Positions 20,620-28,427 of a stretch of DNA of 37,259 bases are shown here, piece by piece. Location of the stretch: contig MGTX01000013.1 in NCBI GenBank assembly GCA_001799675.1, forward strand, positions 1 to 37,259, given 5' to 3'. Under the pieces are notes generated by a model. The model had not been told where the DNA came from. It saw nothing but the letters and a program-made list of their open reading frames with translations, and did not search any database. The position numbers and the translations under genes were made by a program. The stretch's first letter is position 1. Each line of letters starts with the position of its first letter. The stretch is from Elusimicrobia bacterium GWA2_66_18 (GTDB taxonomy: Bacteria; Elusimicrobiota; Elusimicrobia; UBA1565; UBA9628).

Positions 20620-23253
20620 CTAGAACCCTAGGATCGGGCGCAGAACGCCCTCATCGCCCACCACGACGGAGACGAAGCGCTCCGGGTCCAGACGCGAGCG
20701 CGCGGCGGCCTGGGCGGACTCCGGCGTGACCGCCGCCAGCCGCTCCTGATATCCCGCCATCACCTCCGCGGGGTCTCGCCCGGTCTCCGCCACCGCGGCC
20801 AGATAGCTGGCCACGCGATCGAGCGAGGCCAGTCGCATCAAGAAGAGTCCGGCCAGATGGCGCTTGGAGGAGGCGATGACGTCCGCGGCGACGGGCTCGG
20901 CGCGCAGGCGCTCGGACTCGGCGCGGATTTCGTTTAAGGCCGCCTGGACCGCGTCGGGCCGCACGTCCGCGCCAGCCGACCAGACCGTGCCGCGCCCGTA
21001 CACCTCCAGAGACGAGTACGCCCCGTAGGTGTAGCCGCGCCGCGTGCGCAGGTTCTCGAAAAGGCGGGAGTTGGCGGTGCCGCCCAAGGCGTGGTTGGCC
21101 ACGATGAAGGCGAGATAGTCCGGGTCGCAGGGCGTCAGGGAGGAGGTGTGGGCGACGACGAGGCTCGCCTGCGCCGAGCCAGGACGAGGCACCAGGACCG
21201 TGCGCGCCTTGCCGTGGTCGGGGAGAGGCGGCAGGCAAGCGGGGGCCGCGCCCGCGGGCCAAGACGACAGCGAGCGGCCCAGGAGGCCGCGCGCCTCGTC
21301 CGCGCGCAGGTCTCCAACCAGCACCAGGAAGCCGCCCGCCGCCTTGAGGCGCGCGCCGTGGTAGGCGCGCAGGCGCTCGGGGCTGACGGCGCCGATGGCG
21401 GCCTCGTCGGCGGCCCCGCGGCCGTAGGGGTGCGCGCCGAAGAGTTCCGCGCGCAGGCGCTCCTCGGCCAGGAAGGACGGCTGGACCCGGCGCATGGCGA
21501 GTTCCTCGACGGCGTTCTCGCGCCATATCGCGACCTCGTCCTCCGGGTACGCGGCGGTGTTCATCACGCGCGCGAGCTGGCCGCAGAAAGCGCCGAAGTT
21601 CCTGGCCAATCCCGAGCCCGAGACCTTGAGCCACTCCGCCTCGCTGGCCGTGCCCACGGCCCAACCCAGGCCCGTGAAGGCGCGCGCGACGGCCGCCGCG
21701 TCCTGGCCCTCGCAGCCCTTGAGCAAGAGCTCCTCGCAGGCCGGCGAGAGGGCGTCCTCTCCCGCGGCCTCGTGAGCGCGGCCCGCGGGCAGGGCCAGGC
21801 GCGCCTCGACGAGGGGCAGGCGCGCGTCGCGCACGAGGAGAACCCGCAGGCCGTTCGACAGCTCGAAGCGCACCAGGCTGGGCAGTCGCGCGGAGCGCAC
21901 GGGCCCGGGCGGCGGCGGCGGCGCGCCGGGACCGCGAGGCTCCTCGGGGGGAGGCGGTTCGGCGGCGAGGGCGGCGGCGGCTGCGACGGGCTCTCCGGGC
22001 GCCACCTCCAGGACGGCCCGGCCGCGCGCGCCCAGCCAGCGCTTGGCGGCGCGGCGCACGTCCGTCCGGTCTACCGTCAGCAGGCGCGCGAAATCGCGCG
22101 CGAACCGCGCCGGGTCTCCCACGAGGGCCGCGTAGGAGCTCAGCGTCTGCGCGCGGTCGGCCAAGGACTGCTGCCCCTCAAGCCATGCGCGCTCCAGTTG
22201 GACCTTGGCGCGGGCGAGTTCCTCGTCGGTCGGACCCTTCGCGCGGAAGCGCTCCACGACCTTGTCGAGCGCGGCCAGGGCCGCGCGCAAGTCCGCGTCC
22301 ACGCGCAGGGTCACGAAGACCCCGATCAGCTCCGTCCCGCGCGAGTTGTAGTGGCTCGACCAGTAGGGCATGTGCGCGCTGGCCGAGAGCGCCAGGCGCG
22401 AACTCTTGACCAACTCCGCGTGGAGCGGGCTGTCCTCTCCGCCGCCCAGGATGGCGGCCAGCGTGATCAGGGACCAATAATCGGCGCCGCCGCGCTTGGG
22501 AGCGTGCCAGCCGGCGACCAGCAGAGGGTTCTTGGCCATGGGGTCGCTCACGCGCCGGCGGCGCTCTCCGGTCAGGCGCGGCTCGGAAAGGTCGGGCCCG
22601 CGCGGCCGCGGACGCCGCTTGATGGGGCCGAAATGGCGGCGGACCAAGCGCTGGGCCTGCGCGAAAGTGAGATCTCCGACCAGGGCCAGGACCGCGTTGT
22701 TCGGGGCGTAGTGGCGGTCGTAGAAGCGGCGGACGTCCGAAAGCGTGGCGGCGCGAAGGTCGGCTTCTTCGCCGATGGTGGCGTGCGCGGCCTCCCAGCG
22801 GGTAAAGGCGAGCTCTCCCATGACGACGTCGGTCGCCCGACGGTAGGGCTGATTGGAGTAGCTCTGGCGCATCTCCTCCAGCACGACGCGCTTCTCGATC
22901 TCGAGCTCCCGAGGGGAGATCACGAGACCGCGCATGCGGTCGGCCTCGGCCCAGAGCACGGCCTCGAGAGCTCCCGAGGGCACGACCTCGTGATAGGTCG
23001 TGTTCGTCTTCATGGTGTAGGCGTTGTCCACGCCGCCATAGGTCTCGACCAGGCGCGAGATTTCGTTGGGAGGGAGGTTCTTCGTGCCCTGGAACATCAG
23101 GTGCTCGAAGAGGTGGGCGAAACCGGCTCGTCCCGGCTCCTCATCGAGCGAGCCGACGCGGTAGGTGATGGAGACGGCCACCAGGGGCGCCGCGTGATCC
23201 GGCTCCACGGCGACGCGCAGGCCGTTGTCGAGCTTGAAGACGCGCGCGCTCAC
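20620..23253 (-). CDS. fused M16 zinc peptidase (active plus inactive halves)
   Basis: This 877-residue protein holds two M16B units in one chain and has no signal peptide, so it is probably cytoplasmic. The first half has the inverted metal motif H47-L-F-E50-H51 (FAHLFEHLMFQG) and VVLEEMRQSY for the third ligand. A Pro-rich linker (PPPPEEPRGPGAPPPPPG) at about residues 430-450 leads to a second half without HxxEH (EDALSPACEELLLKG). That half retains RRGYTYGAYSSLEV, the R/Y motif of non-catalytic subunits. It is thus a single-chain version of the split pair at 11141-13941. The GTG start has GATGAT six bases upstream. It is divergent from the FabA-like gene and convergent with the zinc-ribbon gene. 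Confidence 0.9.
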   Translation of the reverse strand: MSARVFKLDNGLRVAVEPDHAAPLVAVSITYRVGSLDEEPGRAGFAHLFEHLMFQGTKNLPPNEISRLVETYGGVDNAYTMKTNTTYHEVVPSGALEAVLWAEADRMRGLVISPRELEIEKRVVLEEMRQSYSNQPYRRATDVVMGELAFTRWEAAHATIGEEADLRAATLSDVRRFYDRHYAPNNAVLALVGDLTFAQAQRLVRRHFGPIKRRPRPRGPDLSEPRLTGERRRRVSDPMAKNPLLVAGWHAPKRGGADYWSLITLAAILGGGEDSPLHAELVKSSRLALSASAHMPYWSSHYNSRGTELIGVFVTLRVDADLRAALAALDKVVERFRAKGPTDEELARAKVQLERAWLEGQQSLADRAQTLSSYAALVGDPARFARDFARLLTVDRTDVRRAAKRWLGARGRAVLEVAPGEPVAAAAALAAEPPPPEEPRGPGAPPPPPGPVRSARLPSLVRFELSNGLRVLLVRDARLPLVEARLALPAGRAHEAAGEDALSPACEELLLKGCEGQDAAAVARAFTGLGWAVGTASEAEWLKVSGSGLARNFGAFCGQLARVMNTAAYPEDEVAIWRENAVEELAMRRVQPSFLAEERLRAELFGAHPYGRGAADEAAIGAVSPERLRAYHGARLKAAGGFLVLVGDLRADEARGLLGRSLSSWPAGAAPACLPPLPDHGKARTVLVPRPGSAQASLVVAHTSSLTPCDPDYLAFIVANHALGGTANSRLFENLRTRRGYTYGAYSSLEVYGRGTVWSAGADVRPDAVQAALNEIRAESERLRAEPVAADVIASSKRHLAGLFLMRLASLDRVASYLAAVAETGRDPAEVMAGYQERLAAVTPESAQAAARSRLDPERFVSVVVGDEGVLRPILGF

Positions 23254-23259
23254 GCCTTC

Positions 23260-23265
23260 ATCATC
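23260..23265 (-). promoter_or_regulatory. relaxed -10 GATGAT at leaderless spacing
   Basis: On the minus strand GATGAT is followed by GAAGGC and the GTG at 23253. It matches four of six -10 bases at the same six-base spacing as stronger cases in the window. Confidence 0.4.
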
Positions 23266-23287
23266 CCATATCCGCGGCGCTACATGC

Positions 23288-23293
23288 TAGAAT
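23288..23293 (+). promoter_or_regulatory. -10 TAGAAT with TGC extension, short leader
   Basis: TGC-TAGAAT lies 21 bases before the ATG at 23315, predicting a leader of about 15 bases without a ribosome site. It shares a 61-base divergent region with the M16 gene promoter. Confidence 0.55.
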
Positions 23294-23314
23294 GGATCTC
23301 CGCAGCATGCAACC

Positions 23315-24508
23315 ATGACCTTCGAAGAGTTCCAGAAGAGGTCCCGCTTCGACCCGGACGAGATCCTGGCTTATGCGCGCGGCGGCCTCCTCGCCGACGC
23401 CCCCGCCGGCCTGCCCGGTCTGCCCGGCTACCTGCTCCTCCCCTTCCACGAGATCACGCACCTCGATTGGGACGAGGCCTCGGGCACCGGCGTCATCGAG
23501 GCGGTGCGCCGCAACCGCTTCGACGACTGGTTCTACGGCTGCCACTTCCTGAGCGACCCGGTGATGCCCGGCTGCTGGGGCGTGGACGCCGTCTGGCAGT
23601 GCCTGAAGTTCTTTGCCGCCTGGCGGGGGCTGGCCGGCTGCGACAAGGCGCTGGGCATGGAGAACGTCTCCTTCTTCGGGCAGATCCGCCCCCACGACCA
23701 GGCCATCGTCTACCGCGTCGAGGTCGTCTCGGTCGAGCGTTCGGGCGGCGACATCCTGCTGACCGGCAAGGGCTCCGTCTGCGTAGACGACGTGCCGGTC
23801 TACACCGTCGCCGGCGCGCAGATCGGCACCACCTTCTGGGAAGCCCCCGACGCGCGGCCGCGCGCGGCGGCCCCGGCGCCCGACGCCCCCCCGATGAGGC
23901 CGCTCACCTATGACGAATTCTCCCGCCGCGGCCATCTCACCCGCGCGGAACTCGTCGCGCTCTCGCGCGGGACGCTCGTCAGCGACCCGCCCGGAGAGAT
24001 CGCGCTCCTGCCCTCCGACCTCATGCTGGAGATCGGCCGCATCGACCGCATCTGCGCCGACCGCGTCACCGGCGAAGGCGAGGTCTCGGCCTCCCGGCCC
24101 AACGCCCCGACCGACTGGTTCTACGCCATGACCCCGGGCTTCAAGCCCGCAGCCCTCTCCATCGACGCCGTCTGGCAGTTGATGGGAGTCTTCCAGGCCT
24201 GGAGCCGCAACGCCGGCACCGGGCGGGCCCTGGGCTTCGAGCGCGTCGAGATCTTCGACGCGATCCGGCCAGAGGATCGCGACATCCGCTACGAGATCCG
24301 CATCCTGAAGACCGTCCGCTCGGAGGAGACTGGAGACGCCTTCGTGCGCGCCGACGCGATGGTCTTCGCGGACGGCCGTCCCATCCTGAGTTGCTCCAAC
24401 GCCAACGTGGGCTGCCACAAGAACATCCGCTACACGAACTACCCCGCGGCCAGCGAGATGGGATTCGGCGGCAAGCTGAAGACGCGCGCGGCCGGAGGGC
24501 GGCCATGA
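23315..24508 (+). CDS. tandem FabA-like double-hotdog dehydratase
   Basis: This 397-residue protein contains two FabA-like hotdog domains joined by an Ala/Pro linker (about residues 178-195). FabA enzymes dehydrate 3-hydroxyacyl-ACP in fatty acid synthesis; tandem FabA-like domains are best known from polyunsaturated fatty acid synthases. Domain 1 has WFYGCHFLSDPVMPG with His77 and GVDAVWQ with Asp91, spaced 14 apart as His70/Asp84 in Escherichia coli FabA. Domain 2 has WFYAMTPGFKPAA, where Thr273 replaces the His, but retains SIDAVWQ with Asp284. In FabA dimers the site pairs His of one subunit with Asp of the other, so His77 with Asp284 would give one working site per chain. The stop overlaps the next ATG (ATGA). 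Confidence 0.85.
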   Translation: MTFEEFQKRSRFDPDEILAYARGGLLADAPAGLPGLPGYLLLPFHEITHLDWDEASGTGVIEAVRRNRFDDWFYGCHFLSDPVMPGCWGVDAVWQCLKFFAAWRGLAGCDKALGMENVSFFGQIRPHDQAIVYRVEVVSVERSGGDILLTGKGSVCVDDVPVYTVAGAQIGTTFWEAPDARPRAAAPAPDAPPMRPLTYDEFSRRGHLTRAELVALSRGTLVSDPPGEIALLPSDLMLEIGRIDRICADRVTGEGEVSASRPNAPTDWFYAMTPGFKPAALSIDAVWQLMGVFQAWSRNAGTGRALGFERVEIFDAIRPEDRDIRYEIRILKTVRSEETGDAFVRADAMVFADGRPILSCSNANVGCHKNIRYTNYPAASEMGFGGKLKTRAAGGRP

Positions 24509-25002
24509 CCGTCCTGACGCCCGCCCAGGTGCTGGCGATGATCCCCCAACAGAGGCCGATGCGCTTCATCGAGGACATCCTGGAGATCGACGAGGAACAC
24601 ATCATCGGAACCTACGTGTGGAAGCCCGAGGACTGCGCGGGCTATTCCGCCGCCGGCCTGGTCGTGCCGCCCTTTAAACTCATCGAAATGTCCGCCCAGG
24701 TCGGCAGCGTGGCGTGGTGCATCTACCAGATGTCCCTGAGGATTCCCGTCGAGGAGGTCAGCCAGCTCATCGGCTTCTTTACTCAGCTTGAGCAGGGCGT
24801 CTTCGTCCACCCGGTCCGTGCGGGCGAAACCGTCGCCTGCCAAGGCACCTTCGACGGCGAGGGTTATTTCCGCACCAACAAGATCCTCAGCCGCGTCGAG
24901 ATGCAGGTCATGGGCGGACCGCACGACGGCCTCGCGGTGTTTTCCGGGCTCATCTCCGGCGTCTGGGTCCCGAAGACTAGAAGCCGCCCGCGCGCTCGTT
25001 GA
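24505..25002 (+). CDS. FabZ-like hotdog protein lacking the catalytic His
   Basis: This 165-residue protein has the outline of FabZ/FabA-type hotdog proteins: VLAMIPQQRPMRFIEDILEI at the front, a central helix with LIEMSAQVGSVAWCIYQ, and an FFTQLEQGVFVHPVRAGETV strand. The usual GHFPG with the catalytic His is replaced by DCAGYSAAGLVVPP, so dehydration is unlikely, while the helix Glu is retained. It may bind acyl-ACP or pair with the FabA-like protein. Its ATG overlaps the stop of that gene, so the two are made together. It starts at 24505, not at an in-frame ATG 114 bases earlier inside the preceding gene. Its end overlaps the convergent receiver gene by 26 bases. Confidence 0.75.
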   Translation: MTVLTPAQVLAMIPQQRPMRFIEDILEIDEEHIIGTYVWKPEDCAGYSAAGLVVPPFKLIEMSAQVGSVAWCIYQMSLRIPVEEVSQLIGFFTQLEQGVFVHPVRAGETVACQGTFDGEGYFRTNKILSRVEMQVMGGPHDGLAVFSGLISGVWVPKTRSRPRAR

Positions 25003-25435
25003 TCCCGCGGTTGCGCGGAGAGATGGAAGGCGCGGTCTTGAGATGCCTGTGCAGCGCGGCCAAGAACTGCGCCATCTTGATAGGCTTGCTGATGAATTCC
25101 ACGACGTTGGCCTCCTGCCGGATCATCTGGATGGTGCTCTCGTCGAGGGTCATGCCGGTCACGACGAAGACGGGGATGCGGGAGTTGTCCGAGCTCTGCA
25201 GGTTGCGCAGGAACTCATAGCCTCCCTGTCCGGGCATCATAAGGTCCGTAACGATCAGGTCGGGCGCCTGGTTCTGCATCCTCGCGCCCGCGTCAAGACC
25301 GTTGATCGACATGATGACCGAGAAACCCTCGGTACGCAACGTCCTCTCCAGAAGGCTGCGCACGAGTTCGTCGTCATCGACAACCAGCACGAGCTTCTCG
25401 GATGGGGCGGCTAGCTTGACCTCTTCTTCCTTCAC
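24977..25435 (-). CDS. single-domain response regulator (receiver only)
   Basis: This 152-residue CheY-like protein has the phosphoacceptor Asp64 in LIVTDLMMPGQGG, the acidic pocket VVDDDE (Asp20-22), the switch Thr93 in FVVTGM and Lys117 in ISKPIK. A 25-residue polar tail with no output domain follows. Partner kinase and target are unknown; no histidine kinase is in the window. GTG is chosen as start because TACACT lies six bases upstream. It follows the NrfD-type gene in the same direction but has its own promoter, so co-regulation with the respiratory genes need not hold. Confidence 0.88.
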   Translation of the reverse strand: MKEEEVKLAAPSEKLVLVVDDDELVRSLLERTLRTEGFSVIMSINGLDAGARMQNQAPDLIVTDLMMPGQGGYEFLRNLQSSDNSRIPVFVVTGMTLDESTIQMIRQEANVVEFISKPIKMAQFLAALHRHLKTAPSISPRNRGINERAGGF

Positions 25436-25441
25436 GCCGCC

Positions 25442-25447
25442 AGTGTA
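25442..25447 (-). promoter_or_regulatory. -10 TACACT, leaderless type
   Basis: On the minus strand TACACT is followed by GGCGGC and the GTG at 25435. It sits in the 31-base gap after the NrfD-type gene and would give the receiver gene a promoter of its own. Confidence 0.5.
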
Positions 25448-25466
25448 TCATCCGAACGGCCGAGCG

Positions 25467-26696
25467 TCAAGGTCTAGTCGACGACGAAGGCCTGAGCGCC
25501 CCGGTCAGGACCGGGATGGTCATTTTCAGGAAAATCGTGTAAAGCAGCAGGCCGAAGGACCATATCCCCAGGCAGATCAGCCACTCGTTCGTGGTCGGGA
25601 AGTACTCCACGATCTCGCCGAGAGGCGTCGGAATGAAGGCGGGGATCACCATGCCCATCCCCTTCTCGATCCAGATGCCCACGATGGCGAGGATGCAGGC
25701 CAGGTCCAGGTACTTTAGGCTCTTGGAAACGGGCAGGAGCAGGAGTATCAGGGCCGCGGTGTTGAACGCCATGGCCGTCCAGATCCACGGCACCAGGCCG
25801 TGATGGCCGTGGAGCCCGAAAAAGAGGTACCTCGACGAGGCCACATGCGCCGAGTCCGTGTAGAACTCCTTGAAGAGCTCGCAAAAAAGAAGGAACACGG
25901 TGATGATCATGGAGACCTGGACGATCCGCCTCAACATCATCAGGGCCTTGTCCGAGACATGATAGGCGGTCACGCGCCGGACGATGCGCAGCGTGAGAAT
26001 CAGGAAACCGGGGCCCGCCGTGAAGGCCGAGGCGAGGAAGCGCGGGGCCACGATGGCCGCGTTCCAGAAGGGCCTCCCCCCCAGTCCCACGTAAAGGAAA
26101 GCGGTCACGGTGTGGATGCTGATCGCCCAAAAGATGGAGAGGAAGACGAATGGCTTGTACAGGTAGGGCGAAGGTTTTCTCCCCAGGTAGACCATGTACA
26201 CGAGGTAGCCGCAAATGTGGGCGTTGATGGCCAGGTAGCCGTTGAGCACGATCACGTCCCAACTGAGCATGGAGATGGGCCAGTTGAACTTCCCGACGAA
26301 CGGGACCATGTGCCAGAAGCGGTCGGGGCGGCCGAGATCGACCGTGACGAAGAGCAGGCACATCACGATCACGGCCACCGTCAGAAGCTCGCCGAGGATC
26401 ACGACGTCGTTGAGGGTCTCGTCCTCGTAGACGTAGACGGGGATCACGAGCATCACGGCGGCCGCGGCCATGCCGACGAGGAAGGTGAAGTTCGCGATGT
26501 AGAGGCCCCAGGAGACCGCGTCGCTCATCCCGGTGACGGACAGGCCCGTGACGAGCTGCTTGCAGTAGGCGTTGAGCCCCAGCAGGGCGCCCGCGGTCAG
26601 GGCCGTCATCCACAGGAAATAACGCCAGTCCCCCTCGAACGTCAGGACGGCGCAACGGTAGACGAAGAAGACGTAATCCTTGAGTGTCTTGGTCAT
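25467..26696 (-). CDS. NrfD/DsrP-type polytopic membrane quinone subunit
   Basis: This 409-residue integral membrane protein has about ten hydrophobic segments of the NrfD/PsrC/DsrP family, which exchange electrons with the quinone pool and may move protons. Visible family traits include YFLWMTALTAGALLGLNAY near the start, VTVDLGRPDRFWHM in the middle, and WNAAIVAPRFLASAFTAGPG. A long hydrophobic C-terminal part includes ACILAIVGIWIEKGMGMVIP. Its ATG overlaps the stop of the ferredoxin gene (ATGA) and it is the last gene of the cytochrome-ferredoxin-NrfD operon. Length and segment number are closer to DsrP or QrcD types than to the shorter NrfD of Escherichia coli. The partner oxidoreductase is missing from the window. 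Confidence 0.88.
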   Translation of the reverse strand: MTKTLKDYVFFVYRCAVLTFEGDWRYFLWMTALTAGALLGLNAYCKQLVTGLSVTGMSDAVSWGLYIANFTFLVGMAAAAVMLVIPVYVYEDETLNDVVILGELLTVAVIVMCLLFVTVDLGRPDRFWHMVPFVGKFNWPISMLSWDVIVLNGYLAINAHICGYLVYMVYLGRKPSPYLYKPFVFLSIFWAISIHTVTAFLYVGLGGRPFWNAAIVAPRFLASAFTAGPGFLILTLRIVRRVTAYHVSDKALMMLRRIVQVSMIITVFLLFCELFKEFYTDSAHVASSRYLFFGLHGHHGLVPWIWTAMAFNTAALILLLLPVSKSLKYLDLACILAIVGIWIEKGMGMVIPAFIPTPLGEIVEYFPTTNEWLICLGIWSFGLLLYTIFLKMTIPVLTGALRPSSSTRP

Positions 26697-27640
26697 AGGT
26701 CGAAGTAGTAGTAGAAGCGGGGAAGGGTTCCGACCTCTTCTTTGAGGACGTAGACCCTCTTCGTTTTGAGGATGTAGGATATCTCGCTTTCGGGGTCCAG
26801 GAGGTTTCCGAACTTGCGCGAGCCGGTCGGGCAGACCTCCACGCAGGCCGGGTAGCGGCCGTTGCGCGCGCGGTGCAGGCAGAAGTGGCACTTCTCCACG
26901 ACGCCCTTGGGCCGGGGCCGGTTGGAGAGGTAGCCCATGTCCGCATTGAGGTCCTCTTTGGGGAGGTCCGGCTGGGCGAAGTTGAAGCGCCGGGCATTGT
27001 AGGGACAGGCCGCCATGCAGTAGCGGCAGCCGATGCACCAGTTGTAGTCGATGACGACCACTCCATCGGGCTCCTGCCAAGTGGCCTCCACGGGGCAGGC
27101 CTTCACGCAGGGGGCCTTGCGGCACTGGTGGCATTGGACGGGCATGTAGTAGAAGCCTTCCTTCGGGACCTCGCCCTCGTAATCATGAGAAGAGCTCTCC
27201 ACGTCGATGCTGCCCTTGCGCATCTGCAGGACGCGGATATACTGGATCTGGGGGTTGCGCGACTGGTTGTTCTCTTTGACGCAGGCGTAGACGCACTTGC
27301 GGCAGCCGACGCAGCGCCCGATGTTGAGGGCGTAGCCGAACTCGACGCCGGGCAGGGGCTGGGGGTCCGTCAGATTCGGGCGGACGCCGTACTTGGCCTG
27401 GACCTCATCGCGGATGCGCTCGAGGATGGCTTCTTTGTCCGCGGGCGTGAGTTCCTTATAATGCTGCTGGAGGAACTGCTCCAGAGTGGGGAGGTCCGCG
27501 ATATCCTTGAGCGGAGACAGCGCGGCCGCAGTCGCGGCCGCAGCGCCGGCGGCCATGGTCCCCAGGAAGGCGCGGCGGCTGATCCCCCCGCCCTCAGGCG
27601 CGCCCGCGCACGACTCGTCAGGCTTGCGTTCCTCTTCCAT
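26693..27640 (-). CDS. Tat-exported ferredoxin-like subunit with four [4Fe-4S] motifs (NrfC/DsrO type)
   Basis: This 315-residue periplasmic electron carrier starts with a twin-arginine signal (ISRRAFLGTMAAGAAAATAA, residues 20-40). Sixteen Cys fall into four cluster motifs: CVGCRKCVYAC, CHQCRKAPCVKACP, CIGCRYCMAACP and CHFCLHRARNGRYPACVEVCP. This is the DmsB/NrfC/DsrO layout, passing electrons in a chain between a quinone-linked NrfD-type subunit and a redox partner. The start overlaps the cytochrome stop by one base (TGATG) and the end overlaps the NrfD-type start (ATGA), so the three are tightly coupled. Tat export implies folding with clusters before transport. Confidence 0.92.
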   Translation of the reverse strand: MEEERKPDESCAGAPEGGGISRRAFLGTMAAGAAAATAAALSPLKDIADLPTLEQFLQQHYKELTPADKEAILERIRDEVQAKYGVRPNLTDPQPLPGVEFGYALNIGRCVGCRKCVYACVKENNQSRNPQIQYIRVLQMRKGSIDVESSSHDYEGEVPKEGFYYMPVQCHQCRKAPCVKACPVEATWQEPDGVVVIDYNWCIGCRYCMAACPYNARRFNFAQPDLPKEDLNADMGYLSNRPRPKGVVEKCHFCLHRARNGRYPACVEVCPTGSRKFGNLLDPESEISYILKTKRVYVLKEEVGTLPRFYYYFDL

Positions 27641-28302
27641 CAGCGACGCCCTCCTTCGGCGGGCTCTCCGTGCGCGGGCGCGCCCGCCGCCTTGCGGGTG
27701 CGGGGGTTGACGTGCGGCGCGGCGGCGGCCCGCAGGGGCTTAAAGACCGGCCAGTGCGGGTCATGGCAGGCGATGCAGACCAGAGTCTTGAACTTGCCTT
27801 GGGAGGCGTCCCAATAGCCGGCGCGGCGGCCGTGGGCGCCGCTTTCCCAATCGCGAAAGGTCGTGCCGTGGCATTTGGCGCACAACAATTGGACATCGGC
27901 CAGCTTGATGGAGGAGCCGTCGAAATCGGAGAAATTCGCGGGTTGCAGGCGGTGGTGGCAGTTGAAGCAGTGCTTGTTGCGGCCGTGCTTGAGCGCGATC
28001 TTGTCGTGGAAGACGCCCTTTTCGACGGGGCTGCCCTGGATGGCCTCGGTCCCCTCGTGGCAGGATTTGCAGGGAGCCCCGTCGAAGGTCATCTCCGTGC
28101 GCGCCTTGCGGGCGGGGAGCGTGGAGGCGAACGCCGGATCGTCCGGCGGGATCGCGTCGAGAGCGGGACCCTGGCCGACCGGGTCCGCCCGGAAGAAAAC
28201 GGCCAGGCCGAGGAAAATGGCGACCATCAAGGCGGCGGCCCGCGTCGGGACCGCGGATGGGACGCGCTTGCTTCGGTCCGGCTCTTGGGGATGGCTGTTC
28301 AT
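27640..28302 (-). CDS. membrane-anchored tetraheme cytochrome c
   Basis: This 220-residue protein has a short cytoplasmic start, one membrane anchor (AALMVAIFLGLAVFF, about residues 25-42) and four CxxCH haem motifs: CKSCH, CFNCH, CAKCH and CIACH. Additional His residues (HDKIALKHGRNKH, HGRRAGYW) can supply distal ligands. The anchor followed by a multihaem domain resembles DsrJ, NrfB and the QrcA-type subunits. It opens a three-gene operon with the ferredoxin-like and NrfD-type proteins, and would pass electrons between them and a periplasmic partner. The tail is Ala/Pro-rich. A CCM-type haem ligation system must exist elsewhere. Confidence 0.9.
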   Translation of the reverse strand: MNSHPQEPDRSKRVPSAVPTRAAALMVAIFLGLAVFFRADPVGQGPALDAIPPDDPAFASTLPARKARTEMTFDGAPCKSCHEGTEAIQGSPVEKGVFHDKIALKHGRNKHCFNCHHRLQPANFSDFDGSSIKLADVQLLCAKCHGTTFRDWESGAHGRRAGYWDASQGKFKTLVCIACHDPHWPVFKPLRAAAAPHVNPRTRKAAGAPAHGEPAEGGRR

Positions 28303-28306
28303 CGGT

Positions 28307-28336
28307 GTCGAGCAAGCGGATTGAGTTATGCTCGAC
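28307..28336. repeat. inverted repeat GTCGAGC...GCTCGAC
   Basis: Seven-base perfect arms at 28307-28313 and 28330-28336 are separated by 16 bases, just before the cytochrome ATG (minus strand) and within the 125-base divergent region shared with the HPr-kinase-like gene. Position and symmetry suit an operator or a leader hairpin of the respiratory operon. Confidence 0.45.
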
Positions 28337-28415
28337 GATACATCAGCTTATGCAACAAAATCGCCGAGAGCGCGTCTGAAGCGGCGCGCAGGAGAATCCA
28401 TCCCGACAATAAGGA

Positions 28416-28421
28416 TAGAAT
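28416..28421 (+). promoter_or_regulatory. -10 TAGAAT, leaderless type
   Basis: TAGAAT is followed by GACCTC and the ATG at 28428. No ribosome site fits in the six-base gap. Confidence 0.65.
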
Positions 28422-28427
28422 GACCTC

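Noticed and set aside
21091-23913. A 940-codon plus-strand frame opposite the fused M16 gene
   Set aside because: It has no recognisable motifs, and the minus strand has an intact M16 peptidase with HxxEH.
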